Source: Anaerolineales bacterium | GTDB lineage: Bacteria; Chloroflexota; Anaerolineae; Anaerolineales; UBA6663 | Assembly: GCA_016789165.1 (NCBI GenBank) | Contig: JAEURL010000675.1 | Location: forward strand, 1 to 6,250 | Reading direction: 5' to 3' | DNA: 6,250 nt | Part shown: piece by piece, positions 5,375-6,250 of the stretch | How the letters are laid out: each line of letters begins with the position of its first letter | Numbering within the stretch: the first letter of the stretch is position 1 | Position numbers and translations under genes: made by a program | The notes under the pieces: model-generated | Database searches by the model: none | What the model saw: only the letters and a program-made list of their open reading frames with translations | What the model was told of the DNA's origin: nothing

Positions 5375-6250
5375 ATGGAAACACCGCTCGCGCGGCCGGC
5401 GGTCACTCCGGAAACCAAGGCGGAGGCGGCGGGGCTGGGCGCCCGTTCGCTGACTGACACGCTGCTGCTCGGCCTGGCGGTCCTGGCCGCCTATTTCGGC
5501 CTGTGGAACGCCTACTTTACCCAGGACGACTTCTGGATGCTGGGCTGGGTCCGCCACCGCTCCGGCCTGCTGGACGCCATGCTGGCGCAGCTGGGCTACG
5601 GGGTGCGCTTCCTGTTGGATGCTAACCTGTGGCTGCGGGTCCAAGTGCTGGGCCTGGAGCCGGCCGGCTATTACTGGATCAGCCTGCTCCAGCACTTCGG
5701 CATCGTCCTGCTGGTCTACGGCCTGGCGCGGGCCTGGACGGGCCGGCGCTGGGTGGCCCTGCTGGCGGGCTTGCTCTTCGCCACCACCCCCACGCACTTC
5801 GAGGTCGTCACCTGGATCACGGGCTCCAACTATTCCCTGGCCGCTCTGCCTTACCTGGGCGCGCTGTTCGGCCTGACCCTGTACCGCGCCGGCCGGTCGG
5901 TGGCCTGGTACTGGCTTTCCGTGGCCCTGTGTCTGGCGGCGTTGCTGGTGGCCGAGGTGGCCCTCTCCCTGCCGCTGACCCTGCTCGTCTATGACGGGCT
6001 GATGGGGCGCGGCCGGCGTCCGTGGCGCGAGTGGCGCTGGACGGACCTGGTGGCGCACGCCCCGTACTGGCTGCTGCTGGGCGGCTATCTTGGGCTGCAG
6101 GTGCTCAACCTCCACGCCGGCAGCTCCGAGGCCGCGGTGGCGCGCGAAGCCTTCCGGCCCGGCCTGCACATCCTCACCAACTTGGTCAACCTGGCCTACC
6201 TGCCGCTGCCGCCCTACGCCCTGTCCGCCCTGCTGCCCTGGCTGGGGGCG
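5375..6250 (+). CDS. Polytopic GT-C-type glycosyltransferase, 5' part (runs off window)
   Basis: The frame is open from the ATG at 5375 to the window end (292 codons, no stop), so the C-terminus is missing. After a polar start of about 28 residues comes a hydrophobic helix (29-46), then NAYFTQDDFWML at 45-56. An acidic pair right after the first helix is the usual GT-C catalytic-loop signature for lipid-linked sugar donors (Asp51-Asp52). Further membrane segments lie at about 98-118, 127-142, 150-170, 176-206, 227-245 and 264-284. The stretch THFEVVTWITGSNYSLAALP (140-159) recalls the AWISGR-D-LAA pattern of bacterial Tmtc/TPR-linked membrane glycosyltransferases. It begins 11 nt after the preceding gene's stop. 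GAAAGG at 5362-5367 is a fair ribosome site. An in-frame GTG at 5360 overlapping that stop (GTGA) is an alternative start adding five residues. GT-C membership is likely by topology and motif; the substrate is unknown. Confidence 0.78.
   Translation, partial: METPLARPAVTPETKAEAAGLGARSLTDTLLLGLAVLAAYFGLWNAYFTQDDFWMLGWVRHRSGLLDAMLAQLGYGVRFLLDANLWLRVQVLGLEPAGYYWISLLQHFGIVLLVYGLARAWTGRRWVALLAGLLFATTPTHFEVVTWITGSNYSLAALPYLGALFGLTLYRAGRSVAWYWLSVALCLAALLVAEVALSLPLTLLVYDGLMGRGRRPWREWRWTDLVAHAPYWLLLGGYLGLQVLNLHAGSSEAAVAREAFRPGLHILTNLVNLAYLPLPPYALSALLPWLGA

Noticed and set aside
4347..5384. 345-codon minus-strand frame
   Set aside because: Mirrors the complete GT2 gene, whose plus-strand motifs are unmistakable.
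5619..5994. Two shorter plus-strand frames (5619-5876 and 5629-5994)
   Set aside because: Out-of-frame readings inside the open-ended GT-C gene, rich in Arg/Pro/Ser or Gly/Pro and without motifs.
5177..6169. 330-codon minus-strand frame spanning two genes
   Set aside because: Antisense to the GT2 tail and the GT-C gene, with Gln/His/Arg-rich composition. The plus-strand frame here has coherent membrane helices and a GT-C motif.

Overview
The window is strongly GC-rich (by eye around 70%, third codon positions almost all G or C). All supported genes lie on the plus strand. Proteins are rich in Ala, Gly, Arg and Leu. GCCGGC/GGCCGG tracts are frequent, GTG is used as a start, and the genes are glycosyltransferases plus a Tat-exported deacetylase-fold protein. 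This suits a high-GC bacterium. Chloroflexota (Anaerolineae/Caldilineae-like) is my best guess, but there is no rRNA or other marker here, so that is a weak inference.

Layout: (1) 2-841, the 3' part of a family-2 glycosyltransferase whose N-terminus lies outside the window. (2) 842-963, a short intergenic region with a plausible sigma70-type promoter in an AT-rich patch. (3) 964-2154, a PIG-V/Gpi18-like multi-membrane mannosyltransferase (GT-C fold). (4) 2164-4167, a twin-arginine-signal protein that joins a GATase-like N-terminal domain to a degenerate NodB/polysaccharide-deacetylase-like domain. It starts 9 nt after the previous stop, in the same frame, so the two genes are almost certainly co-transcribed and probably translationally coupled. 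(5) 4168-4364, an intergenic region with several inverted repeats and a candidate -10 element. (6) 4365-5363, a complete rhamnosyltransferase-like GT2 enzyme with a GTG start. (7) 5375-6250 (end of window), the first 292 codons of a second polytopic GT-C-type glycosyltransferase. It has no stop inside the window.

How they may work together (inference): two cytoplasmic GT2 enzymes that use nucleotide sugars, two membrane GT-C enzymes that normally use polyprenyl-phosphate sugars on the outer face, and one exported carbohydrate-esterase-fold protein fit a cell-surface glycan or surface glycoconjugate assembly locus. No polymerase, flippase or nucleotide-sugar synthesis gene is visible, so the product cannot be named. 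I saw no tRNA, rRNA, CRISPR array, insertion sequence or attachment site.
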